Shown: positions 52,950 through 64,000 of the stretch, one piece after another
Position numbering within the stretch: position 1 is the first letter of the stretch
How the letters are laid out: each line of letters opens with the position of its first letter
Source: Planococcus halocryophilus
GTDB taxonomy: Bacteria; Bacillota; Bacilli; Bacillales_A; Planococcaceae
Assembly (NCBI RefSeq): GCF_001687585.2
Contig: NZ_CP016537.2
Span: 468,001-532,000 of the forward strand
Length of the DNA stretch: 64,000 bases
Direction: 5' to 3'
Program-made: the position numbers and the translations under genes
Notes under the pieces: generated by a model
What the model saw: the letters and a program-made list of their open reading frames with translations, nothing else
What the model was told of the DNA's origin: nothing
Database searches by the model: none

Positions 52950-53548
52950 TGGAGAAAATTCAGCATAATTTTATAAATGCTTTTATTTTCAACGCAGCAA
53001 AAAAAGGGAATTATGAATCTGGCGACAGTTATCACACCGTTTTGACAGATGATTACTTTATTTGCTCCGTAGCTGATGGATTAGGAAGTGGGCCCATAGC
53101 GCGTGAATCGTCTCAAGTGATTCCTCAGATATTAAGGGAATATCATCATGAAACTGTGGATCAATTAATGCAACGCTTTAATAAATTGATGATTCACAAA
53201 CGAGGCGCCGCTGTGGCAATTTTTAAAGTTGATTTTAATAACAAAACACTTGAATACAGTTGTGTTGGCAATATCCGATTTTATCTATACCGCAAAGTGA
53301 AAGATGAAATTATTTATCCATTGCCGGTAATGGGGTATTTGTCAGGACGTCCGCAAAAACTGCGTACTCAGCTTTACACGTATGTGGAAAATGATTTGTT
53401 TTTGATTCATTCTGATGGAGTAGATTTAAGAAATCCAAAATCTATGATGCGTAAAGCAACAGTACCTGAACAATTATACAGTGACATAGTAGAGTCGATC
53501 CAAACGGGTGACGACGCTACATTCATAACAGGAAGTCTTCTCAAATGA
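52949..53548 (+). CDS. rsbX: Phosphatase RsbX
   Basis: 199 residues from GTG 52949, overlapping the sigB stop by one base. A PPM-type domain with SVADGLGSGPIA near residue 33 and FLIHSDGVDLRN near residue 150. RsbX dephosphorylates RsbR/RsbS to reset the stressosome. It ends the operon; a hairpin with the stop codon in its loop follows. Confidence 0.93.
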   Translation: MEKIQHNFINAFIFNAAKKGNYESGDSYHTVLTDDYFICSVADGLGSGPIARESSQVIPQILREYHHETVDQLMQRFNKLMIHKRGAAVAIFKVDFNNKTLEYSCVGNIRFYLYRKVKDEIIYPLPVMGYLSGRPQKLRTQLYTYVENDLFLIHSDGVDLRNPKSMMRKATVPEQLYSDIVESIQTGDDATFITGSLLK

Positions 53549-53564
53549 GAAGGCTTCTTTTTTA
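53532..53564 (+). terminator. Terminator of the sigB operon
   Basis: GAAGTCTTCTCA with TGAGAAGGCTTC (53532-53543 and 53546-53557; one G-U pair) and a T run; the rsbX stop lies in it. Confidence 0.85.
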
Positions 53565-53602
53565 TGTGTTAAAATGAGAAAGAATTGAAGGGGAGTGTCT
53601 AG

Positions 53603-55768
53603 ATGGAAATGCAACAAATTCATACATTAATTGCAAAAGAAACGGGCGTGCGAAACAATCAAGTCGCGCAAGTTATCGCTTTAATCGAAGATGGCAACAC
53701 CGTACCATTTATCGCTCGTTACCGAAAAGAAGCAACCGGCTCGTTAGATGAAGTTCAAATAAAAGCAATTGATGATCGGTATACATACATTCAAAATTTA
53801 GAACAACGGAAAATAGAAGTGATTCGGTCTATATCGGAACAAGAAAAACTAACAGAGGAACTAGAAAAGGCGATTCACGGTGCAACTGTTTTACAACGCG
53901 TGGAAGATTTATATCGACCATACAAACAAAAACGTCGTACAAAAGCGATTATCGCAAAAGAAAAAGGCTTACAACCGTTAGCTGATTGGTTGTTAGAGCC
54001 TGGTGATGAAAAAATGATGGAAAAAGCGCAAGCATTTGTCAGCGAAGAAGTGGGCATCGCTTCTGCTGAAGAAGCCATTCAAGGCGCTCAAGATATTTTG
54101 GCAGAATTATTTGCGGACGATCCAGATGTTCGAGAGAAAATTCGTTACATGACTCGAAAAAATGGAACCATTGCCACAGTAGCTAAAAAAAATCACGAAG
54201 ACGAAAAACAAGTCTTTCAAATGTATTACGAATACGAAGAAGCGATCCAAAAAATTGTGCCGCATCGAATTTTAGCGATTAATCGTGGAGAAAAAGAAGA
54301 CGTTCTAAAAGTTTCCATTAATCCGCCTGTGGATCGCATTGTGACTTTGATGAAAAATAATTGGATAAAGCAAACGCGTTCAACAACAGATGTGATAGCT
54401 GAAGCGATTGAAGACAGCTATAAGCGTTTGATCCAACCGTCTGTTGAGCGGGAAATTCGCGCCGAGTTGAGTGAAAAAGGAGAAACGCAAGCCATTCATA
54501 TCTTTTCAGAGAACTTGCGCAACCTTTTACTGCAACCGCCTATGAAAAACAAAATGGTCCTCGGTGTGGATCCAGCTTATCGTACAGGCTGCAAGCTGGC
54601 AGTTATCGATGAGACAGGTAAGTTGTTAGAAGTCGCGGTTATTTATCCGCATCCACCAAAATCTGATCAAGCGGGCTCGAAAAAAATTATGGAACGCATA
54701 ACAGCTAAATATCCGATTGAAATTATGGCAATTGGTAACGGTACTGCGTCGCGTGAGACAGAACAATTTGTTGCGGACTTCCTAACAGAAACATCGGCAG
54801 ATATTTCTTACGTGATTGTTAATGAAGCAGGAGCTAGTGTTTATTCGGCATCTGATATTGCGCGTGCAGAGTTTCCGGACTTAAAAGTTGAAGAGCGGAG
54901 TGCGGCTTCGATTGCACGCCGTCTGCAAGATCCACTCTCGGAATTGGTGAAGATTGATCCAAAAGCGGTAGGTGTTGGGCAATACCAGCACGATGTTTCT
55001 CAAAAGAAATTAGCAGATCAGTTAACTTTTGTAGTTGAGACAGCTGTTAACCAAGTTGGGGTCAACGTCAATTCTGCATCGGCTTCGTTATTACATTATG
55101 TGGCAGGGTTAAGTAAAACAGTAGCGGAAAATGTGATTAAAGTGCGTGATGAAAATGGCCGCTTTACTTCACGTGCGCAGTTGAAAAAAATTCCGCGTCT
55201 AGGAGCCAAGACGTATGAACAGGCAATCGGATTTTTACGGATTCCTGAAGGCAAGAACCCATTAGACGCAACAGGGATTCATCCTGAGAGTTATGATATT
55301 GCAGAGAAACTGCTGAAGCTAGTAGGCGAAGACAAAAAAACTGTTGGAAAAGCAGGGCTCTCTGAAAAACTTGAAGCACTCGAGCTAACCGAGTTAAGTG
55401 TAGAGTGGGGTGTCGGAGAAATTACGTTGAAAGATATTTTGGATGCATTGAAAAAGCCGTTCCGTGATCCGCGTGATGAATTTCCGCAACCGTTATTGAA
55501 AAATGATATTTTGAAAATGGAAGATTTGCTTCCGGGCATGGAAGTGCAAGGAACTGTTCGCAACGTGGTCGACTTCGGAGCGTTTATTGACATCGGAGTA
55601 AAGCAAGATGGCTTAGTCCATATCTCGAAACTGAAAAAAGGTTTTGTTAAGCATCCACTAGAAGTGGTGGCAGTTGGGGACATTGTCACTGCATGGGTTG
55701 AAAAAGTAGAAAAAGATAAAGGGCGCATTGCCTTGACGATGCTACAGCCGAAAGAGCAAACCCTTTAA
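53603..55768 (+). CDS. tex: Tex family RNA-binding transcription accessory protein
   Basis: 721 residues. From N to C: an HTH-like region, a YqgF/RNase H-like domain around 320-450 (VLGVDPAYRTGCKLAVID), a helix-hairpin-helix region (VNSASASLLHYVAGLSKTVAENVIK), and an S1 domain at the end (VQGTVRNVVDFGAFIDIGVKQD). Tex proteins bind nucleic acids and affect transcription or stress survival. Normal length; separate promoter likely, as a terminator precedes it. Confidence 0.94.
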   Translation: MEMQQIHTLIAKETGVRNNQVAQVIALIEDGNTVPFIARYRKEATGSLDEVQIKAIDDRYTYIQNLEQRKIEVIRSISEQEKLTEELEKAIHGATVLQRVEDLYRPYKQKRRTKAIIAKEKGLQPLADWLLEPGDEKMMEKAQAFVSEEVGIASAEEAIQGAQDILAELFADDPDVREKIRYMTRKNGTIATVAKKNHEDEKQVFQMYYEYEEAIQKIVPHRILAINRGEKEDVLKVSINPPVDRIVTLMKNNWIKQTRSTTDVIAEAIEDSYKRLIQPSVEREIRAELSEKGETQAIHIFSENLRNLLLQPPMKNKMVLGVDPAYRTGCKLAVIDETGKLLEVAVIYPHPPKSDQAGSKKIMERITAKYPIEIMAIGNGTASRETEQFVADFLTETSADISYVIVNEAGASVYSASDIARAEFPDLKVEERSAASIARRLQDPLSELVKIDPKAVGVGQYQHDVSQKKLADQLTFVVETAVNQVGVNVNSASASLLHYVAGLSKTVAENVIKVRDENGRFTSRAQLKKIPRLGAKTYEQAIGFLRIPEGKNPLDATGIHPESYDIAEKLLKLVGEDKKTVGKAGLSEKLEALELTELSVEWGVGEITLKDILDALKKPFRDPRDEFPQPLLKNDILKMEDLLPGMEVQGTVRNVVDFGAFIDIGVKQDGLVHISKLKKGFVKHPLEVVAVGDIVTAWVEKVEKDKGRIALTMLQPKEQTL

Positions 55769-55790
55769 CGTTGAGTATAGGGGAATTACA

Positions 55791-56243
55791 ATGACGAATG
55801 AAGAACTAACGGAATTGATAAAAGAAATCTCGCTAGCAAGTTTTGCAAAACCATTTCGGCATGAAGGCATTTTCAATTCTAGACTGAGAACGACAGGAGG
55901 TAGGTATCTGCTGCGTTCTCATCATATTGAAATCAATCCAAAGTCTTACGAGAAGTTTGGATATGTCGAACTCGAAGGGATTATTAAACACGAGCTATGT
56001 CATTATCACCTTCATATAGAAGGAAGAGGGTATAAGCACCAGGACCAAGACTTTAAAGAGTTACTAAAGAAAACAGGATCACCCCGTTTTTGTTCGTTGT
56101 TGGAAAACAAAACACAGCAACGTTCTGCGAAGACCTATGTTTACCAATGCGTGGCGTGTGAAACAAATTACAAGCGCAAGATTCGAATGAATACAGAGCG
56201 ATATAGATGTGGCCGCTGCTCTGGAAAACTAGTGGCGCAATAA
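55791..56243 (+). CDS. SprT-like metal-binding protein
   Basis: 150 residues. A zinc-metalloprotease-like motif is HELCHYHLH near residue 65, with HQDQDF next to it, and a C-terminal four-cysteine ribbon (CVACETNYKRKIR, then CGRCSGKL). The family resembles the SprT domain of Spartan proteases; the bacterial role is unknown. It lies 22 nt after tex in the same direction. Confidence 0.9.
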   Translation: MTNEELTELIKEISLASFAKPFRHEGIFNSRLRTTGGRYLLRSHHIEINPKSYEKFGYVELEGIIKHELCHYHLHIEGRGYKHQDQDFKELLKKTGSPRFCSLLENKTQQRSAKTYVYQCVACETNYKRKIRMNTERYRCGRCSGKLVAQ

Positions 56244-56254
56244 TAATTCATCCG

Positions 56255-56292
56255 AAAAGGAGGCAGCCTAAATTGGTTTGTCTCCTTTTTTA
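56255..56292 (+). terminator. Terminator after the tex/sprT unit
   Basis: AAAAGGAG with CTCCTTTT (56255-56262 and 56282-56289) and T run. Confidence 0.8.
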
Positions 56293-56356
56293 TTGAGGTA
56301 TAGCTTAAGGTTTTGAGCAATGAAAAACAAAAGTGAAATTAAAATAAAAAAAGGTA

Positions 56357-56385
56357 TTGACGATTCTCTCAGACCTCTTTATAAT
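56357..56385 (+). promoter_or_regulatory. Promoter P1 of the tRNA/rRNA operon
   Basis: TTGACG at 56357-56362, exactly 17 nt, TATAAT at 56380-56385; 31 nt before tRNA-Asn. Confidence 0.85.
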
Positions 56386-56415
56386 AGAAAAAGTCGACAA
56401 GTACTTAAACAATAT

Positions 56416-56490
56416 TCCGAAGTAGCTCAGTGGTAGAGCACCGCACTGTTAATGCGATGGTCGTAGGTTCGAGTCCTACCTTCGGAGCCA
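56416..56490 (+). tRNA. tRNA-Asn (GTT)
   Basis: Cloverleaf with acceptor TCCGAAG/CTTCGGA, GTT anticodon in CTGTTAA loop, T-loop GGTTCGAGTCC, and encoded CCA. First gene of the cluster. Confidence 0.95.
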
Positions 56491-56495
56491 TTCAC

Positions 56496-56570
56496 GGCCC
56501 CTTGGTCAAGCGGTTAAGACACCGCCCTTTCACGGCGGTAACACGGGTTCGAATCCCGTAGGGGTCACCA
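56496..56570 (+). tRNA. tRNA-Glu (TTC)
   Basis: Acceptor GGCCCCT pairs with AGGGGTC; anticodon loop CTTTCAC reads GAA/GAG; T-loop GGTTCGAATCC; encoded CCA. Five nt after tRNA-Asn. Confidence 0.95.
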
Positions 56571-56698
56571 TCTTTTAAAAAACAATTAATCTGAAAAGTT
56601 ATAGTTAGATAATAAGTGTGTTACACTAATACATAAGTTAAACAACTGTAAGAAAACAAGTTGATTTTTTCGAAAGAAAAACATTCTTATACTATTGT

Positions 56699-56776
<78 letters not shown>

Positions 56777-56778
56777 AT

Positions 56779-56854
56779 GGTCCCGTGGTGTAGCGGTTAA
56801 CATGCCTGCCTGTCACGCAGGAGATCGCCGGTTCGATCCCGGTCGGGACCGCCA
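56779..56854 (+). tRNA. tRNA-Asp (GTC), copy 1
   Basis: Anticodon loop CTGTCAC; acceptor GGTCCCG/CGGGACC; CCA is encoded. Identical in its body to the copy after 5S at 62382. Confidence 0.95.
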
Positions 56855-56859
56855 TTTAT

Positions 56860-56934
56860 TGGGGTATAGCCAAGCGGTAAGGCAACGGGTTTTGATCCCG
56901 TCATGCCCTGGTTCGAATCCAGGTACCCCAGCCA
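56860..56934 (+). tRNA. tRNA-Gln (TTG)
   Basis: Acceptor TGGGGTA/TACCCCA; anticodon loop TTTTGAT; T-loop GGTTCGAATCC; encoded CCA. Confidence 0.95.
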
Positions 56935-56981
56935 TTATTATTAAACCGAAACGACAATGAATTAGAAATTCTAATTTCTCA

Positions 56982-57010
56982 TTGACATTAACATGAAGAT
57001 GAAGTATAAT
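56982..57010 (+). promoter_or_regulatory. Promoter P2 within the tRNA cluster (perfect sigma-A consensus)
   Basis: TTGACA at 56982-56987, 17 nt, TATAAT at 57005-57010; 27 nt before tRNA-Leu. It is the last good promoter before 16S. Confidence 0.9.
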
Positions 57011-57036
57011 AGAATTTGTCCTTAAAATTAATTCAA

Positions 57037-57122
<86 letters not shown>

Positions 57123-57135
57123 TATAATCTCTAAT

Positions 57136-57212
57136 GCGCCCGTAGCTCAATTGGATAGAGTACTTGACTACGAATCAAGCGGTTAGAGGTTCGAGTCCTC
57201 TCGGGCGCACCA
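57136..57212 (+). tRNA. tRNA-Arg (ACG)
   Basis: Acceptor GCGCCCG/CGGGCGC; anticodon loop CTACGAA (ACG, wobble A to inosine expected); encoded CCA. Confidence 0.95.
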
Positions 57213-57237
57213 TGTTTTCTCAACCTTATATAATAAC

Positions 57238-57311
57238 GCGGGTGTAGTTTAGTGGTAAAACCTCAGCCTTCCAAGCTGATGATGGGGGTTCGATTCCCCC
57301 CACCCGCTCCA
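57238..57311 (+). tRNA. tRNA-Gly (TCC)
   Basis: Acceptor GCGGGTG/CACCCGC; anticodon loop CTTCCAA; encoded CCA. Last tRNA before 16S. Confidence 0.95.
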
Positions 57312-57324
57312 TAATTTTTAAACA

Positions 57325-57358
57325 CTTGAACCTTGAAAACTGAACAGCAAAACGTCAA
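57325..57358 (+). other. 16S processing stem, 5' half
   Basis: GAACCTTGAAAACTGAACAG and the next 12 nt are almost fully complementary to 59074-59105 after 16S, so the two form the long stem that RNase III cuts around pre-16S. A boxA-like run (CTTGAAAACTG) lies within. The gap 57312-57482 has no promoter. Confidence 0.7.
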
Positions 57359-57482
57359 CAAAACGCAACGGTCGCGCAAAACGGCCCGCGCAAAACTTAC
57401 TGATCAACGCAAGTAGATCAAAGCGAATCGTGCGTCTTCGGACGGCGATACGCCAGCAGTATTGAGCAATCAACACTACTCT

Positions 57483-59039
<1,557 letters not shown>

Positions 59040-59073
59040 ATAAATTCGGAACCGGGCGCCCTAGGCGCTCCGG

Positions 59074-59107
59074 GGTTGACGTTTTGCGTTCAGTTTTGAA
59101 GGTTCAC
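59074..59107 (+). other. 16S processing stem, 3' half
   Basis: GTTGACGTTTTGCG and TTCAGTTTTGAAGGTTC pair with 57325-57358. The ITS (59036-59240) has no tRNA; a boxA-like CTTTGAAAACTGG lies near 59150. Confidence 0.7.
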
Positions 59108-59240
59108 CTTCAGGCGGCAACGCCTTTTTTTGTGACTTTCAAACTTGTTCTTTGAAAACTGGATAAAACGACATTGAAACAATATGCAAGAAATTCAAGT
59201 ACGCGTGACAATTTTTGTCACAACTTTTTAATTAACCATT

Positions 59241-62172
<2,932 letters not shown>

Positions 62173-62248
62173 AACACAATGTACGCGAAGACTTGCACGT
62201 TCCAATGTCGTTTATCCAGTTTTGAGTGAACAAGCACTCAACTAAATA

Positions 62249-62365
<117 letters not shown>

Positions 62366-62381
62366 TGTTTTATTTTTTTTT

Positions 62382-62454
62382 GGTCCCGTGGTGTAGCGGT
62401 TAACATGCCTGCCTGTCACGCAGGAGATCGCCGGTTCGATCCCGGTCGGGACCG
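62382..62454 (+). tRNA. tRNA-Asp (GTC), copy 2, no encoded CCA
   Basis: The 73-nt body matches copy 1 base for base, but after the discriminator G the sequence reads TAATTT and not CCA, so the 3' CCA must be added by the nucleotidyltransferase. Last gene of the operon. Confidence 0.93.
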
Positions 62455-62465
62455 TAATTTTGATG

Positions 62466-62500
62466 ATGAACACAGCGATCATGCTGTGTTCATTTTTTTG
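62466..62500 (+). terminator. Terminator of the tRNA/rRNA operon
   Basis: GAACACAGC/GCTGTGTTC stem (62468-62476 with 62483-62491) and a 7-T run. Confidence 0.9.
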
Positions 62501-62599
62501 TTGAAAAGACATTAACTCTTATGGGAAAAACGATATATTTTGATTTACGACAGCTATTTCGCTAAACTATGTAAAGACTCAATAGAGGTGACATGATCA

Positions 62600-63052
62600 A
62601 TGACATATACAAAAAAGCTGAATTCGCCAGAAGAAACCGAAAGTTTTGCAATTGACCTTGCAGAACGATTAGAACCCGGAGATTTGCTAACGCTTGAAGG
62701 AGATTTGGGTGCTGGAAAAACAACCTTCACGAAAGGCCTAGCTAAGGGTCTTGGGATTCAACGTATGGTAAACAGTCCAACTTTTACCATCTTAAAACAA
62801 TACTCAGGACGTTTAGAGTTAAATCATTTTGATGTCTATCGTCTTGAGAATAGCGATGAAGATATCGGCTTTGACGAATTTTTCAATAGCGAAGCGGTGT
62901 CAGTTGTAGAATGGGCAAGATTCATTGAAGAATATTTGCCAAAAGAACGCTTAGAAATCACCATCAACCGACAATCTGAACAGGGACGAAAGATGACCTT
63001 AAATCCAATTGGCAGACGGTATGAAAATCTTTGCAGGGAGCTAAACTTATGA
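62600..63052 (+). CDS. tsaE: tRNA t6A biosynthesis ATPase TsaE
   Basis: 150 residues. The Walker A motif is LEGDLGAGKTTFTKGLAKGL, then VNSPTFTILKQYSG and NHFDVYRLENSDE, which typify TsaE (YjeE/YdiB). It helps TsaB/TsaD in making threonylcarbamoyladenosine on ANN-decoding tRNAs. GAGGTG lies 9 nt before ATG 62600. First gene of the unit. Confidence 0.95.
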   Translation: MTYTKKLNSPEETESFAIDLAERLEPGDLLTLEGDLGAGKTTFTKGLAKGLGIQRMVNSPTFTILKQYSGRLELNHFDVYRLENSDEDIGFDEFFNSEAVSVVEWARFIEEYLPKERLEITINRQSEQGRKMTLNPIGRRYENLCRELNL

Positions 63053-63744
63053 TCTATCTTGGAATTGATACCTCAAATTCTCCTTTGTCTCTCGCATTAA
63101 TCGAAGACGGAAGAGTTTTAATAGAAGAAACATCTAATTTAAAAATCAACCATTCGTTAACAGCTATGCCTGCAATTGAAGAAATGATGAAAAAGGCAAA
63201 AATTACACCTGCTGAATTGACGCATATTGCAGTAGCTGAAGGTCCGGGTTCTTACACGGGTGTACGTATTGGCCTAACCATTGCAAAAACATTGGCTTGG
63301 TCATTAAAAATCCCTCTACACCTTGTTTCTAGTTTAAAGGTGCTTGCAGCAAATGAGCAGGGGTTTGAAGGACTAGTTTGTCCCATAATGGATGCTCGCC
63401 GTGGAACAGCTTTTATTGGCTTGTATGAAGGTGTGGGGTTAGTGCCTGTTTTTGCTGATCAGCATAGCGACGTAAAAGAATTCTTGCTCAAAATTAAAGA
63501 TCTCCATCGACCTGTGCTGTTTACCGGAGTAGACGCTAAATTGCACGAAGAACTTATTACAGAAGTGTTTGGTGAACAGGCACAATGGAGTGGAATTTCA
63601 AACAGGTTGCCACGCGCATCAAATCTGATTATGTTGGCTCAAAAATCTGAGGAAAGCGCAGTTCACCACGCGGTTCCTGAGTATCGCCGCATCACAGAAG
63701 CAGAAGCAAACTACAATAAAGCTCAAGAAGGCAAAAATGTATGA
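63049..63744 (+). CDS. tsaB: tRNA t6A biosynthesis dimerisation protein TsaB
   Basis: 231 residues from ATG 63049 (GGGAG upstream; frame to 63031 lies within tsaE). It begins IYLGIDTSNSPLSLALIEDG, with AVAEGPGSYTGVRIGLTIAK, the ASKHA-like fold of TsaB (YeaZ/YdiC). It supports TsaD in the t6A complex. The ATG overlaps the tsaE stop by 4 nt, and rimI overlaps its own stop in the same way. Confidence 0.95.
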   Translation: MIYLGIDTSNSPLSLALIEDGRVLIEETSNLKINHSLTAMPAIEEMMKKAKITPAELTHIAVAEGPGSYTGVRIGLTIAKTLAWSLKIPLHLVSSLKVLAANEQGFEGLVCPIMDARRGTAFIGLYEGVGLVPVFADQHSDVKEFLLKIKDLHRPVLFTGVDAKLHEELITEVFGEQAQWSGISNRLPRASNLIMLAQKSEESAVHHAVPEYRRITEAEANYNKAQEGKNV

Positions 63745-64000
63745 GTGAAATTGTAAATTATAGAAAAATGACTGTCGAAGATATAGATGTGGTTTATGAA
63801 ATTGAAAAATTGTCTTTTACACTGCCTTGGACTAAAGATGCTTTTTATAATGAAATGAATATTAATGAGCATGCGTACTATGTAATTGCTGAAACGGATG
63901 AAGGTATTGTTGGGTATTGTGGAATGTGGCTCGTAATGGATGAAGCACATGTTACCAATATCGCTATTCACCCTGACCATCGTGGCAAAAAACTAGGCGG
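63741..64000 (+). CDS. rimI: Ribosomal-protein-alanine N-acetyltransferase RimI, N-terminal part (cut by window)
   Basis: 86 residues are visible, starting MSEIVNYRKMTVEDIDVVYE, with PWTKDAFYNEMN and HVTNIAIHPDHRGKKLGG, the RimI acetyl-CoA loop. The window ends inside the gene. RimI acetylates the N-terminus of ribosomal protein S18. It overlaps the tsaB stop by 4 nt; tsaD should follow. Confidence 0.92.
   Translation, partial: MSEIVNYRKMTVEDIDVVYEIEKLSFTLPWTKDAFYNEMNINEHAYYVIAETDEGIVGYCGMWLVMDEAHVTNIAIHPDHRGKKLG

Noticed and set aside
56661..56693. Promoter directly before tRNA-fMet (TTGATT and TATACT)
   Set aside because: The spacing is 21 nt and the -10 is only 5 nt before the tRNA, which is not workable.

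Overview
The window is a chromosomal stretch of a low-GC Gram-positive bacterium of the order Bacillales, most likely a Planococcaceae member close to Planococcus/Planomicrobium. This rests on the 16S/23S rRNA sequences, strong GGAGG-type ribosome binding sites, frequent TTG/GTG starts, the alr-mazEF-rsb-sigB-rsbX-tex-sprT gene order, sucrose and carotenoid-type genes typical of pigmented halotolerant planococci, and GC-rich Bacillales intergenic repeats. No sporulation, prophage or CRISPR locus is visible. The genus is an inference.

Layout. 1-7,000: end of a penicillin-acylase-family gene, a paired fluoride channel, a SulP transporter with UspA, and a CadC-controlled cadmium/zinc efflux operon with a double-acetyltransferase gene. 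7,000-20,000: MntR, CvfB, a DUF1002 protein, a quinone-type ring-cleaving dioxygenase with MhqR-like boxes, several acetyltransferases, an MFS pump, a lipid kinase, an AraC regulator, YidC and a VanY-like carboxypeptidase. Several very small genes are tucked into the gaps. 19,400-24,000 (minus strand): cardiolipin synthase, a squalene/phytoene synthase, and a pair that looks like sucrose-phosphate phosphatase and sucrose-phosphate synthase. 24,200-27,000: a flavin oxidoreductase followed by an unusual fusion of an acyltransferase with a class V aminotransferase. 27,100-35,500: an HTH/TPR regulator divergent from an MFS pump with two clean palindromes, another MFS pump, inverted-repeat elements, and the csoR-copZ-copA copper operon. 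35,500-46,300: RodA, paired SMR pumps, Ddl and MurF, an esterase, CshA helicase with a long leader, two PH-domain membrane proteins and a rhomboid protease.

46,300-56,300 is the conserved acpS-alr-mazEF-rsbRSTU-rsbVW-sigB-rsbX-tex-sprT block, the stressosome and general stress sigma factor control unit. Reading the gaps with the sigma-B consensus (GTTTAA, about 14 nt, GGGTAW) gave six candidate promoters: one inside the rsb operon, and five in front of small or membrane-protein genes elsewhere in the window (7,317; 11,371 and 11,398 divergent; 13,133; 35,184). The window therefore seems to hold the sigma factor and several of its targets.

56,400-62,500 is a tRNA cluster (Asn, Glu, fMet, Asp, Gln, Leu, Arg, Gly) running into 16S-23S-5S and a second tRNA-Asp. 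The strong promoters lie before and within the tRNA cluster and not directly in front of 16S. The window closes with tsaE-tsaB-rimI (rimI cut by the edge), the start of the t6A tRNA-modification operon.
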